The notes under the pieces: generated by a model | Databases searched by the model: none | What the model was told of the DNA's origin: nothing | The model's input: only the letters and a program-made list of their open reading frames with translations | Source of the DNA: Flavobacteriaceae bacterium PS02338 | GTDB lineage: Bacteria > Bacteroidota > Bacteroidia > Sphingobacteriales > Sphingobacteriaceae | Assembly (NCBI GenBank): GCA_029959615.1 | Contig: JASCOD010000001.1 | Location: forward strand, 1,488,001 to 1,552,000 | Length of the DNA: 64,000 bases | Direction: 5' to 3' | Shown: positions 43,140-51,786 of the stretch, piece after piece | Position numbering within the stretch: position 1 is the first letter of the stretch | How the letters are laid out: every line of letters starts with the position of its first letter | Translations under genes and position numbers: made by a program

Positions 43140-44468
43140 ATGTTACCAGTCCAGCAATTTACCGATTACATTTCGCAACATCAGCTTTTTGAAAAGACTG
43201 ATCATGTTTTGTTGGCAGTAAGTGGCGGTAAAGATTCGGTGTTAATGGCACAATTATTTAAACTAGCTGGTTTTCATTTTAGTATTGCGCACTGCAATTT
43301 TAATTTAAGGGCTGATGAAACTCAACGAGATGAAGCTTTTGTAAGACTTTTGGCCGATGAACTACAAGTTCCTTTTCACGTAATTCATTTCGATACTAAA
43401 GCCTTTGCCGAACAGGAGGGGATTTCTACACAAATGGCAGCTAGGCAGCTCCGTTATCATTGGTTTGAGGAAGTTCGAACTCAATACAACTATCAATGTA
43501 TTGCGGTGGCACATCATCAAAATGATGCAATAGAGACAGTATTGTTCAACTTGGTTCGTGGTACAGGAATTAGCGGTATGCACGGTATTTTACCCAAAAG
43601 GGGAAGTATAATTAGGCCAATACTATTTCTGTCGAGGCAGCAGATTGATGAATTAATTGATGAGCTTAGCTTTCCTTATGTAGAAGATAGCTCGAACCAA
43701 AGTAGTAAATATGCCCGTAATAAAATCCGATTAAATGTAGTTCCGTATTTAAAGGAAATTAATCCAAATTTAGAAGAAACTTTTGCCCAAAATATTAACC
43801 GGTTTGCAGAAACAGAAGCACTGCTACAATTAGTAGTTACTCAAACTAGAGAAAGGATTTTTCAAAAAGAGGGTGACTTGATCAGTATTGAAATAGCAGA
43901 GGTATCGAAGTTAAATCCGCAGAAATTATTGCTGTTTGAGCTTTTAAAGCCTTTCGGTTTTAGTGATGCAGTGGTGAACGAAGTTTTGTCTTCGCTTGAT
44001 AAACAAAGCGGAACTTCTTTTTACAGTAATACCCATCGCATTACCATCGATAGGGAAAGGTTAATCATTTCTTCGTCAGATAAAAATGGAGAAGAACTTA
44101 ACTATTTACATGGTGAGGGGGCTGTAGTCTTGGGTGATGCAACGCTACTTTTGTCCATTTCGGAAAATATTAATTTCAAAGCAGATAAAAATTTAGCTTA
44201 TATAGATGCCAATTTGCTCATTTTTCCGTTAGTGATTAGATATAAGCAGGATGGAGATAAGTTCAAGCCTCTAGGCATGAAGTCTTTTAAGAAGCTGAGT
44301 AACTTTTTTGTAGACGAAAAAGTGCCTTTACCTCAAAAAGAAAAAGTGCCCTTGTTGATTAATGGCAACGGTGAAATGGTATGGGTTATGGGGATGCGCC
44401 AAGACGAAAGGTATAAAGTGAGTGCAACAACAAAAAAAGTTGCTATATTCGAATTATCAAAATTATAA
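43140..44468 (+). CDS. tilS: tRNA(Ile)-lysidine synthetase
   Basis: A 442-residue enzyme that modifies C34 of tRNA-Ile2 (CAU) to lysidine with ATP, so that it reads AUA. The PP-loop motif SGGKDS is at 28-33, followed by AHCNFNLRADETQRDE and AVAHHQNDAIETVLFNLVRGTGISGMHGI, and the C-terminal tRNA-binding domain (LIFPLVIRYKQDGDKFKPLGM, KKLSNFFVDEKVP) is present. The length fits the family. The small membrane protein that follows begins at the very next base after the stop, so the two are likely co-transcribed. An essential housekeeping gene. Confidence 0.96.
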   Translation: MLPVQQFTDYISQHQLFEKTDHVLLAVSGGKDSVLMAQLFKLAGFHFSIAHCNFNLRADETQRDEAFVRLLADELQVPFHVIHFDTKAFAEQEGISTQMAARQLRYHWFEEVRTQYNYQCIAVAHHQNDAIETVLFNLVRGTGISGMHGILPKRGSIIRPILFLSRQQIDELIDELSFPYVEDSSNQSSKYARNKIRLNVVPYLKEINPNLEETFAQNINRFAETEALLQLVVTQTRERIFQKEGDLISIEIAEVSKLNPQKLLLFELLKPFGFSDAVVNEVLSSLDKQSGTSFYSNTHRITIDRERLIISSSDKNGEELNYLHGEGAVVLGDATLLLSISENINFKADKNLAYIDANLLIFPLVIRYKQDGDKFKPLGMKSFKKLSNFFVDEKVPLPQKEKVPLLINGNGEMVWVMGMRQDERYKVSATTKKVAIFELSKL

Positions 44469-44951
44469 ATGGACGGTAGATACACCTATATCGAAAAACA
44501 ATACATCGGTCGCGATTATATTCGTATTTGCATACGACTAATTATGGCAGCGTTCTGTTTTGCCGTTTATGTTTACGAGCGAGATAGAGATAATACTGTA
44601 GATCTTTTTCTGGTAGTAGGTTTTGGTATCATTGGAGTGTCTATTATTTTGCTTTTCATGGTGCAATATAAAACCGTAATAGAAAACAGGCGTGTAATTA
44701 TAGATGGTTTGTGGACTGCAAAAAAAGTAGAGATAGACCTCAATAAAGTGACGCAAATTCGTAAAGCAACTTACAGTAGATATTTTTTTAATAATCCTGT
44801 TTATAATTTACACAAGAATGGAACGGTGCGTTTCTTTTCTTCGGGTAAAGATGCAATTGTGCTTACCGATAGTGACGGTCTGGAATACTATATCGGCACG
44901 CAAAGACCTAATGAAATGTATCTCGTGTTACAGAACGAGATGAAGGCATAA
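44469..44951 (+). CDS. Membrane protein with PH-like C-terminal region, 160 aa
   Basis: The ATG follows the tilS stop without any gap. Two hydrophobic helices lie at about 20-38 and 46-66 (VDLFLVVGFGIIGVSIILLFMV). The remaining 95 residues have a beta pattern (VIENRRVIIDGLWTAKKVEIDLNKVTQIRKA, IVLTDSDGLEYYIGTQRP) that recalls the bacterial PH (YdbT/bPH) fold of membrane-associated proteins; the resemblance is weak. No function is known. Probable translational coupling with tilS. Confidence 0.72.
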   Translation: MDGRYTYIEKQYIGRDYIRICIRLIMAAFCFAVYVYERDRDNTVDLFLVVGFGIIGVSIILLFMVQYKTVIENRRVIIDGLWTAKKVEIDLNKVTQIRKATYSRYFFNNPVYNLHKNGTVRFFSSGKDAIVLTDSDGLEYYIGTQRPNEMYLVLQNEMKA

Positions 44952-45071
44952 CTCCCTCGAGTTGTGAAGCGCATTCCCCAAAAGAGTATTGTATTTTCAT
45001 GAAATCTGTGTTTAATGCGGAAAAATGGTAAGGGCATTATAATTGTTAGTAGCTATAAAATACTTTATAAT

Positions 45072-45539
45072 ATGAACAAAAAATATGTATACCTATTGTT
45101 AACATTTGCTTTATTAAGCGTAACGAAATCCAAAGCGCAAGTTTATGTTGCCAAAGTTTCTAAAGATTCACTGAATATTTTAGCTGGACGAGTAGATGCT
45201 TTGAAAGCTAGTCAGAAAATACAAGAGCTGAAAATCGAAGAGGCAAAGCAAGAAGCGGAAGTAGAAAAATTAAGAATAAAACTGCTAGACGCAAACGATA
45301 AAGCCAAAGAGGCTGCTGAGAAAAACAACAAACACACCCAAAAGCTAGGGAAGGGGAATGTGGATTCAAAGGATACTGATAAATTAGCTAAAAAAGCTAA
45401 AAATGCAATGCAAGAATCACAAAAAGCACTGGATAGGTACAATAAGCAAATTAAAACTGTGGAGAAGCTAAGAGAAGAAATACAAACTGAGGAACGTAAA
45501 GCTGGAGAAAAGAAACCTAATGTGGTTTTCAGTTATTAG
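45072..45539 (+). CDS. Exported coiled-coil protein, 155 aa
   Basis: ATG 45072 is chosen because it starts a signal peptide (MNKKYVYLLLTFALLSVTKSKAQ); an earlier in-frame start at 45015 adds 19 residues before it. The mature part is almost all one long charged helix rich in Lys, Glu and Ala (about 40-145), for example VEKLRIKLLDANDKAKEAAEKNN, so a periplasmic coiled coil is predicted. No catalytic motif. No specific family is recognised. Single gene between tilS's partner and bshA. Confidence 0.75.
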   Translation: MNKKYVYLLLTFALLSVTKSKAQVYVAKVSKDSLNILAGRVDALKASQKIQELKIEEAKQEAEVEKLRIKLLDANDKAKEAAEKNNKHTQKLGKGNVDSKDTDKLAKKAKNAMQESQKALDRYNKQIKTVEKLREEIQTEERKAGEKKPNVVFSY

Positions 45540-45631
45540 GGTAAATATTAAGTATTCGATGGAACATAAGTTACATTAATTCCTAACCATTTTATTACTC
45601 AAAGATAACAATCTTTAAATAGGATAAACTT

Positions 45632-45639
45632 TACATTTG
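45632..45639 (+). promoter_or_regulatory. Predicted -7 box (TACATTTG) of bshA
   Basis: TACATTTG matches TAnnTTTG and lies 40 bases before the bshA ATG. Confidence 0.5.
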
Positions 45640-45679
45640 CTTCCATCAAATCTGGGATTTGCATTACACAGCCAACTAA

Positions 45680-46810
45680 ATGAAAATAGGAATAGTTTGT
45701 TACCCTACCTTTGGAGGTAGTGGAGTAGTAGCTACCGAGCTAGGAAAAGCTTTAGCTAATGAAGGACATCAAGTGCATTTTATTACCTACAGTCAACCGG
45801 CAAGGTTAGACTTTTTCTCTGCCAATTTATTTTACCATGAGGTTTCTGTAAGAGATTATCCTTTATTTGATTACGCTCCCTACGAATCTGCTTTGGCAAG
45901 TAAACTGGTAGATGTAGTGCGTTTTGAGCAATTAGATATCCTACACGTACATTATGCTATTCCTCATGCTTCCGCCGCTTTTATGGCGAAGCAAATTTTG
46001 GCTACTTATGGCATCAATATCCCTTTTGTAACTACACTCCACGGTACGGATATCACTTTGGTAGGTAAAGATGCCACTTACAAGCCTGTGGTAACTTTTT
46101 CTATCAATCAGAGCGATGGGGTAACGACAGTTTCAGAAGATCTAAAAGAAGATACCTACCGCCATTTTGAAATCAATAAGGAGATTAAAGTAATTCCTAA
46201 TTTTATCGATTTTAATCGTTTTAGTCTGCAGCCCAAAGATCATTTTAAAAAAGCGATTGCTCCGAATAACGAACGTATTCTTATCCACACCTCCAATTTT
46301 AGAAAGGTGAAGCGTACAGAAGACGTAATTAAGATGTTCCATAAAGTATTGCAGAAAATACCTTCAAAACTACTTATGGTGGGTGATGGCCCTGAGCGTT
46401 CAGCTAATGAACAATTATGTAGAGAGCTTGACATCTGTGATAATGTTCGTTTTTTAGGTAAACAAGATGCAGTCGAGGAAATATTATCAGTGTCTGATCT
46501 GTTTATCATCCCGTCTGAAAACGAGAGCTTTGGTTTGGCAGCACTAGAAGCAATGGCCTGTAAAGTTCCAGTAATCTCATCAAATGCAGGTGGATTGCCA
46601 GAGTTGAATATTGATGACTTTAGCGGTTATTTGTGTGATGTAGGTGATATTGATGATATGGCAAATAAAGCGGTTACTATTTTAAGCAACCAGAAGACAC
46701 TAGATTACTTTAAAGAAAATGCTTTAACCAGAGCAAAAGATTTCGATCTTAAGAAGATCCTTCCATTATACGTAGCTTATTATGAAGAAGTAATTTCGGG
46801 AAATAATTAG
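45680..46810 (+). CDS. bshA: N-acetyl-alpha-D-glucosaminyl L-malate synthase (bacillithiol synthesis)
   Basis: A 376-residue GT4-family glycosyltransferase that joins GlcNAc from UDP-GlcNAc to L-malate, the first step of bacillithiol synthesis. The N-terminus MKIGIVCYPTFGGSGVVATELGKALANEGHQVHFIT is close to the BshA signature, the acceptor region has LHVHYAIPHASAAFM and TTLHGTDITLVG, and the donor-binding C-terminal domain has LLMVGDGPERS and PSENESFGLAALEAMACKVPVISS with the conserved EXFGLAALEA motif. Other bacillithiol genes (bshB, bshC) are not in the window. Bacillithiol is made by many Bacteroidota. Confidence 0.93.
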   Translation: MKIGIVCYPTFGGSGVVATELGKALANEGHQVHFITYSQPARLDFFSANLFYHEVSVRDYPLFDYAPYESALASKLVDVVRFEQLDILHVHYAIPHASAAFMAKQILATYGINIPFVTTLHGTDITLVGKDATYKPVVTFSINQSDGVTTVSEDLKEDTYRHFEINKEIKVIPNFIDFNRFSLQPKDHFKKAIAPNNERILIHTSNFRKVKRTEDVIKMFHKVLQKIPSKLLMVGDGPERSANEQLCRELDICDNVRFLGKQDAVEEILSVSDLFIIPSENESFGLAALEAMACKVPVISSNAGGLPELNIDDFSGYLCDVGDIDDMANKAVTILSNQKTLDYFKENALTRAKDFDLKKILPLYVAYYEEVISGNN

Positions 46811-46819
46811 AGGATTATA

Positions 46820-47311
46820 TTATTTTACTCTTTTGTAAGTGGTAGTGGTAGTAGATTCTATCCCATTAGCTGTCGTTTTGTATCTAATCTGAAGATTGTT
46901 ATCGTTCATCACTAAAACTTCAGACTTGATCATACTAGTGCCTGTGCTACTAAGAAATGAACTAGATACTTCCAGTGTTTTCTTGTCTGCTGATAACTTC
47001 CAAGATCCAAAATTAATTTTTCCAGTTTGTGTTGGATCGCAGGTCAAAGGACCATAATCTCCCGTAATTGTGCCGTTGGCATTGAAAGTAATCTTGTCAT
47101 CTTTACCGCAAGCGGGTACCAATAAGAACAGGTCGTATTCGAATTTTTCCTGCCCAATGAAGAAGTAACTTGTAGAAGCTGTAGCTCCCCAAGTAGTTCC
47201 ATTAAGAGAAAAACCGGCATCGGTACCATTGGCATCTAGATGGATTGTTTCTTTAGCACAGGAGCTGAGAAGTAAAATTCCTATGATTAAAGTGTAAAGT
47301 AGATTTTTCAT
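46820..47311 (-). CDS. Lipocalin-like lipoprotein, 163 aa
   Basis: Signal peptide with lipobox LLSSC (Cys18), so lipid-anchored. The mature part is beta-rich (WGATASTSYFFIGQEKFEYDLFLLVPACGKDDKITFNANGTITGDYG, GSWKLSADKKTLEVSS, VMNDNNLQIRYKT), the pattern of the lipocalin-like domain widespread in Bacteroidota. Two Cys besides the lipid one may form a disulfide. Ligand unknown. It converges with bshA, with only nine bases between the two stops. Confidence 0.82.
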   Translation of the reverse strand: MKNLLYTLIIGILLLSSCAKETIHLDANGTDAGFSLNGTTWGATASTSYFFIGQEKFEYDLFLLVPACGKDDKITFNANGTITGDYGPLTCDPTQTGKINFGSWKLSADKKTLEVSSSFLSSTGTSMIKSEVLVMNDNNLQIRYKTTANGIESTTTTTYKRVK

Positions 47312-47545
47312 TAAACGTTAATTGATGTTTTTTTTTGAAAGTTACTAAAAATTAAATATTTGCCAAAAGCAAGCGAGTTTTCTATCAACTGAAATATCGA
47401 TATTAGCACCATTGTGATATTAATCCGGCTACTCTATTTATCAATAGTATTCTAATCTTTCGCAAAGTCAAAAAGATATAAGTTGTATCTTCGCGCTTCT
47501 GAAATTACAAAGATTGAATTTCAGGTAAAAGCAAAGATATTTCTA

Positions 47546-47992
47546 ATGAGAAAAATAGCCGACTACAGAAAAATTCTGGGTGTAGATAAAAATGCAGAGT
47601 TAAAAGACCTTAAATCCAATTATCGCACGTTGATGAAAGATTTCCATCCAGATAAATTTCAGGAGGAGCAAGATAGATTGGATGCTGAAGCCAAAAGTAA
47701 AGATATTATTGAAGCTTATCATTTCTTGGTGAGTATTGCTCCAGAAACACGCAGTAAAAATCTGGAGACGTATACACAGACCACAATGCTATCTAATATT
47801 CAAGATTTTGAATTTAAGGAACAGGTGCTAATTATTCATTTTTATGACGGAAGTTCATACGAATATTTCGATGTTCCTAGAGCAATGTATGTAAAACTTG
47901 TGAACGCTGATTCTCCAGGTCGTTTTGCTCGTCGTCATATTTTTAACGAATATCCATACCGAAACGTTGCTAAGGTGACAGAAACGGTGTAA
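47546..47992 (+). CDS. J-domain protein with C-terminal KTSC domain
   Basis: A 148-residue soluble protein. Residues 1-65 are a J-domain: DYRKILGVDKNAELKDLKSNYRTLMKDFHPDKFQ, with the essential HPD motif. Residues about 85-145 match the KTSC domain (FEFKEQVLIIHFYDGSSYEYFDVPRAMYVKLVNADSPGRFARRHI), named for its terminal motif and common as a small partner of nucleic-acid proteins. I choose ATG 47546; an earlier in-frame ATG at 47483 adds 21 residues without J-domain features. A terminator follows. The fused form suggests a Hsp70 co-chaperone with a special client; its role is unknown. Confidence 0.85.
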   Translation: MRKIADYRKILGVDKNAELKDLKSNYRTLMKDFHPDKFQEEQDRLDAEAKSKDIIEAYHFLVSIAPETRSKNLETYTQTTMLSNIQDFEFKEQVLIIHFYDGSSYEYFDVPRAMYVKLVNADSPGRFARRHIFNEYPYRNVAKVTETV

Positions 47993-48007
47993 GCACATGT
48001 TACAAAG

Positions 48008-48043
48008 AAAAAAGCCCTTGCCTATTTAGGTAAGGGCTTTTTT
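48008..48043. terminator. Terminator between convergent genes
   Basis: AAAAAAGCCCTTGCCTA at 48008-48024 pairs with TAGGTAAGGGCTTTTTT at 48027-48043 with a single mismatch. T and A runs on both sides suit both directions. Confidence 0.92.
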
Positions 48044-48069
48044 GCGTATAGCCTATCTTAGAAAATATA

Positions 48070-49170
48070 CTATTTGCTAAACACTAAGCAAACAGGGGTG
48101 CCAACTTGAATGCGTTTGCCACTGTCCGTTAATTTACCCGTTTTGGAATTTCTATTAAATATGATCACATCATTAGTGTATTGGTGTGCAACTAAGAGAT
48201 AATTTCCACTTGGATCGATACTGAAATTACGAGGGCCTTTTCCTAGCGTACTTACATTTTCTACATGACTTAGTTTGCCATCTTTTTGAATTGTAAAAAC
48301 ACTGATGGTATTGGCATCACCTCGGTTACTCTCATATAGAAATTTGCCATCTGCCGAAATATGAATGTCTGCAGCATCTATTTTGCCTGTAAAGTTCTTT
48401 GCTACAGTTTCTACCTCTTGCAAAGGAACTAGGTCCCCATCGCTATAACTAAAAGCAGTTATTTTTCCATTGAACTCATGAGCTAGGTAGGCGTATTTCC
48501 CATTAGGACTGAAGGCTAAATGTCTTGGACCAGAACCTGCATTTGTTTTGATGCTGGTTTTGAAACTGAGCGGTTGTTCGGCAGTAGCGTTGTAATGGTA
48601 AACGTACATTTTGTCTTCCCCTAAATCGGAAGCAAACACATATTTTTTATCTGGAGAAAATAATACTTGATGCACGTGGGCACTAGCTTGACGTTTATCA
48701 GGGCCACTGCCTGTATGTTGTACACTCTGCTTAAGTTTAGAAAGTGAACCATCTGCATTGATGTCAAAAACACTAATACTTCCCCCACTATAATTTGCTG
48801 TAAGCACATGTTTCCCATCAGTTAATATAAAACAAGGATTGGCTCCCTTTGTAGGTTCTTTGTTTATAAAAATACCTTCGCCATTTTGCTGGTTAAATTT
48901 AAAAGCACTGGCGGCACTGTTTGTGCCGTCTTCATAAACGCTGTAAAGAAAATCGCCATTTTTGCTTAACGTAACATAACTTGGGTTAGAAGCATTTTTA
49001 ATCACGCTTAACTGTTTTGTCTCGGCTGTTTTACTATCGAAATCGTACACATAAATACCTTCGCTGTTACCTTTGTTGGTATAAGTGCCAATAACAAGTT
49101 TGTGATGTTGAGCCGAAGCGGTCATGATTTGAACACTCCATAAAGCAAGTAGTAAAGTCTTTTTTAGCAT
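48070..49170 (-). CDS. Exported lactonase family (6-phosphogluconolactonase-like) beta-propeller
   Basis: A 366-residue seven-blade beta-propeller of the YbhE/lactonase group. ATG 49170 is chosen because it begins a signal peptide (MLKKTLLLALWSVQIMTASAQ); the longer version adds 20 residues. The start of the propeller is VIGTYTNKGNSEGIYVYDFD, with repeats such as FSPDKKYVFASDLGEDKMYVYHY, AFSPNGKYAYLAHEFNGKITAFSY and SADGKFLYESNRGDANTISVF. Cytoplasmic relatives open 6-phosphogluconolactone, but exported ones in Bacteroidota may act on other sugar lactones; substrate unknown. Terminator at 48008-48043. Confidence 0.9.
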   Translation of the reverse strand: MLKKTLLLALWSVQIMTASAQHHKLVIGTYTNKGNSEGIYVYDFDSKTAETKQLSVIKNASNPSYVTLSKNGDFLYSVYEDGTNSAASAFKFNQQNGEGIFINKEPTKGANPCFILTDGKHVLTANYSGGSISVFDINADGSLSKLKQSVQHTGSGPDKRQASAHVHQVLFSPDKKYVFASDLGEDKMYVYHYNATAEQPLSFKTSIKTNAGSGPRHLAFSPNGKYAYLAHEFNGKITAFSYSDGDLVPLQEVETVAKNFTGKIDAADIHISADGKFLYESNRGDANTISVFTIQKDGKLSHVENVSTLGKGPRNFSIDPSGNYLLVAHQYTNDVIIFNRNSKTGKLTDSGKRIQVGTPVCLVFSK

Positions 49171-49240
49171 AAATCGATTTGATAAAAGATAAAAGTAAAT
49201 AAAAAATGCGCAAAAGTTAATTTTGCGCATTCTCCTAATT

Positions 49241-50599
49241 TTATTTGATCAGGTGTTTAATCTGGATTAACTCATGCTCTTCCAAATATCTCCATCTGCC
49301 ACGTGGCAAATCTTTCTTGGTTAAGTTGCCATAAACCACACGGTCTAGTTTTACAACATCGTAACCTAAGTGTTCGAAAATACGACGAACAATTCTGTTT
49401 TTACCACTATGTATTTGTATGCCAACTTCATTTTTACTCGCACCAGCTACGTAAGAAATGCTATCAGGTTTAATGAAACCATCTTCCAGTTCTAGTCCGA
49501 ATTGAATTTTATTGAAATCGCCCTGTGTTAGGTTTTTACTTAGTTCAACTTGATAGATCTTGGTAATACCATTGCGTGGATGAGAAAGTCTATCTGCTAG
49601 TTCTCCGTCATTGGTCATCAATAAAAGGCCAGTAGTGTTTCTGTCTAAACGACCAACGGGATAGATCCGTTCTTTACTAGCTTTATCAACCAAGTGCATA
49701 ACTGTTTTACGCTCTTGCGGATCTTCAGTAGTGGTGATATAATCTTTCGGTTTATTTAAAAGAACGTAGATTCTTTTCTCCCGCTTTAATAATTCACCGT
49801 TGTATCTTACCTCGTCTTTATAAGGATCAACTTTATGACCTAATTCGGTAACTACCTTTCCATTTACACTAACTACTCCAGCTTCTATCAGCTCGTCTGC
49901 TTTACGGCGAGAACAAATACCTGCATTTGCTATGTAACGGTTTAAGCGAATCAAGTCATCTTGTTCCTTAACGTTTTTTCTAGCTCTTAAATTTGGAGTA
50001 ACTCTTTCACCTTTATCCTCTTTCTTGCCCTTAAAGCCATCTTCTCTTTTTCTGAAAGGTCTATTGTCGCCGTAACGATTATCTTTTCTGTCCGAAAATT
50101 TAGAAGCTGCACCATCTTTGGCGTAGCTGTCTTTTTTTACATAACTTCTTCTTTCGCCAGTGTTTTCTTCGCGGTCACTAGTTCCCCTAGTAGAAAAAGG
50201 TCTGTCTTGTTTTTCCCAAGGCTTGCTGTCTCTTTTATCGAATGATTTTTTGAAACCTGATGTTTCGCCTGAATCTTTTCTAGCTCTGTTAGGGCGAGAT
50301 TGGAAATCTCCACCTTTAGCATTACCGCCTTTGAAATCTTTTTTATCGAATGATTTTTTAAAACCTGATGTTTCATCTGAATCATTCCTTGATCTTGTTG
50401 AGCGAGGTTTGGAATCATCACTCTTGGTGTATTTAGAATCTCTTTTGTCATTAGTGCCAAAACTTCTACCCTTGCTGTCGTCTTTTGCACTAAATCTTTT
50501 CGGCTTGTCACTATCTGTTTGTGCGGTTCTTCTTCCCGTTGTGCTTCTGCCTGGTTTGGACTTGTCATCCCGACTTTTCCCTTTGTTACTATTTGTCAT
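49241..50599 (-). CDS. RsuA/RluB-family pseudouridine synthase with long basic N-terminal tail
   Basis: A 452-residue enzyme. The first about 215 residues are low-complexity and rich in K, D, R, S and G, with a near repeat SDETSGFKKSFDKKD / SGETSGFKKSFDKRD. Then comes an S4 RNA-binding domain (RLNRYIANAGICSRRKADELIEAGVVSVNGKVV) and the catalytic domain (YPVGRLDRNTTGLLLMTND, catalytic D319; TKIYQVELSKNL). It isomerises U to pseudouridine in rRNA, most likely the RluB site in 23S rRNA by similarity, though RsuA and RluB cannot be separated here. The disordered tail probably binds RNA. Single gene. Confidence 0.9.
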   Translation of the reverse strand: MTNSNKGKSRDDKSKPGRSTTGRRTAQTDSDKPKRFSAKDDSKGRSFGTNDKRDSKYTKSDDSKPRSTRSRNDSDETSGFKKSFDKKDFKGGNAKGGDFQSRPNRARKDSGETSGFKKSFDKRDSKPWEKQDRPFSTRGTSDREENTGERRSYVKKDSYAKDGAASKFSDRKDNRYGDNRPFRKREDGFKGKKEDKGERVTPNLRARKNVKEQDDLIRLNRYIANAGICSRRKADELIEAGVVSVNGKVVTELGHKVDPYKDEVRYNGELLKREKRIYVLLNKPKDYITTTEDPQERKTVMHLVDKASKERIYPVGRLDRNTTGLLLMTNDGELADRLSHPRNGITKIYQVELSKNLTQGDFNKIQFGLELEDGFIKPDSISYVAGASKNEVGIQIHSGKNRIVRRIFEHLGYDVVKLDRVVYGNLTKKDLPRGRWRYLEEHELIQIKHLIK

Positions 50600-50782
50600 G
50601 ATACGCTTTTAATCGCATAAAATAATGCGGCTGCAAAGTTAATAAATTTGCATGGATAAACAATTTCGAAATATGCTGTTTTTCCTTAAAAGTGCCTGCT
50701 CTAAAATCTAGCTTCACGGTATTTTAAAAGCCGATTTTCATAGTGTTTTTCGTAAGTGATTGATAATTAAATAAATAAAATG

Positions 50783-50790
50783 TACCTTTG
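50783..50790 (+). promoter_or_regulatory. Predicted -7 box (TACCTTTG) of the transglycosylase gene
   Basis: TACCTTTG matches TAnnTTTG, 38 bases before ATG 50829. A ribosome site AAAGGAGGAAG follows, unusually complete for this genome. Confidence 0.55.
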
Positions 50791-50828
50791 CGGACCAAGT
50801 ATTAAGTGTTAACTAAAAAAGGAGGAAG

Positions 50829-51611
50829 ATGTTAAAGAAACACCTCATTCCATTAGCAGTAATTTTAGGATTATTGGTGATGGCAAATGTGTTTGCTTAT
50901 AAGCTACCAACAGAAGTAGAAAATCTTAAGAAAGATAACTATACCAATCTTAAAAAAGAAACCGAAGAGCCGGTATTTTCAATAGCTCAACTAGAGTTTG
51001 CCGAAGAAACATTGCCAATTGGCGATACGAAGGTGACTCAAAAAATGAAGAGAACTTTGGCTTCATTTTCTTACGGAAATTTGCAAACAAATCGTTTGCA
51101 TTTGAAAGCAGCAGAATGGTTTCCTATTGTAGAGCCTATTTTGGCAGCCTACGGTATACCTAATGATTTTAAGTATCTACCCTTGGTAGAATCTGGCTTA
51201 AGAGGAGGGGTTTCACCTAAAGGGGCGGCAGGTTTTTGGCAATTTATGCCTAATACTGCCCGCATGTACGGATTAAAAGTGAATAAGAGAGTAGACGAGC
51301 GCTATAATCTTAAAAAATCTACCATCGCAGCTGCAAAATACATCAAAGAGCTTTATGAAATCTTTGATAGCTGGACCTTAGTGGCAGCAGCATACAATGT
51401 GGGCGATAGCCATATGCGTAAGCAGATTAACCGCCAAAAGCAGGATAATTATTTTAAAATGAAACTGAATAGAGAAACAGGGGCTTATGTCTATAAACTG
51501 ATTTCGATGAAGGAGATTTTGGAAAATCCTAGCCGCAACGGTTACACAAAACAGAAGGCGTTAATTGCCTATAAACAAGTAGCAGACGCAAGTGCTACTG
51601 CAGTAGAGTAA
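50829..51611 (+). CDS. Lytic transglycosylase (SLT domain)
   Basis: A 260-residue peptidoglycan lytic transglycosylase with an N-terminal signal or anchor (about 1-23). The SLT domain covers about 105-240: FKYLPLVESGLRGGVSPKGAAGFWQFMPNTARMYGL, with catalytic E121 in the family ES motif, and later DERYNLKKSTIAAAKYIKELYEIFDSWTLVAAAYNVGDSHM. It cuts the glycan strand between MurNAc and GlcNAc, leaving 1,6-anhydro ends. It has no LysM domain. The ribosome site AGGAGG just before ATG 50829 fixes the start. A terminator follows at about 51646-51682. Confidence 0.92.
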   Translation: MLKKHLIPLAVILGLLVMANVFAYKLPTEVENLKKDNYTNLKKETEEPVFSIAQLEFAEETLPIGDTKVTQKMKRTLASFSYGNLQTNRLHLKAAEWFPIVEPILAAYGIPNDFKYLPLVESGLRGGVSPKGAAGFWQFMPNTARMYGLKVNKRVDERYNLKKSTIAAAKYIKELYEIFDSWTLVAAAYNVGDSHMRKQINRQKQDNYFKMKLNRETGAYVYKLISMKEILENPSRNGYTKQKALIAYKQVADASATAVE

Positions 51612-51645
51612 AATAAAATTGGTATAGCTTTTTTATAAGCATTTT

Positions 51646-51682
51646 AAAAGGCTGTTTCTCAAGTAATGGGAAGCAGCCTTTT
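51646..51682 (+). terminator. Terminator after the transglycosylase gene
   Basis: AAAAGGCTG at 51646-51654 pairs with CAGCCTTTT at 51674-51682, followed by CTTTTATT. Confidence 0.75.
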
Positions 51683-51691
51683 CTTTTATTA

Positions 51692-51749
51692 AGCCACAAA
51701 TGCACAGATTTTTAATGTTATATATTTAGTTATTTGTGCATCTGTGGCT
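51692..51749. repeat. R2 palindromic repeat with two arm mismatches
   Basis: AGCCACAAATGCACAGAT at 51692-51709 answers ATTTGTGCATCTGTGGCT at 51732-51749 around an A/T-rich loop. It is the same repeat as at 13365. Confidence 0.75.
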
Positions 51750-51786
51750 AATTTTACTTTCTACTTTTAACTTTCTACTTTTGATT

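Noticed and set aside
50160..50612. 150-codon plus-strand frame and 143-codon minus frame in the basic tail of the pseudouridine synthase
   Set aside because: Both are shadows produced by the low-complexity Lys/Ser/Asp codons of the tail; the enzyme frame continues into clear S4 and catalytic domains.
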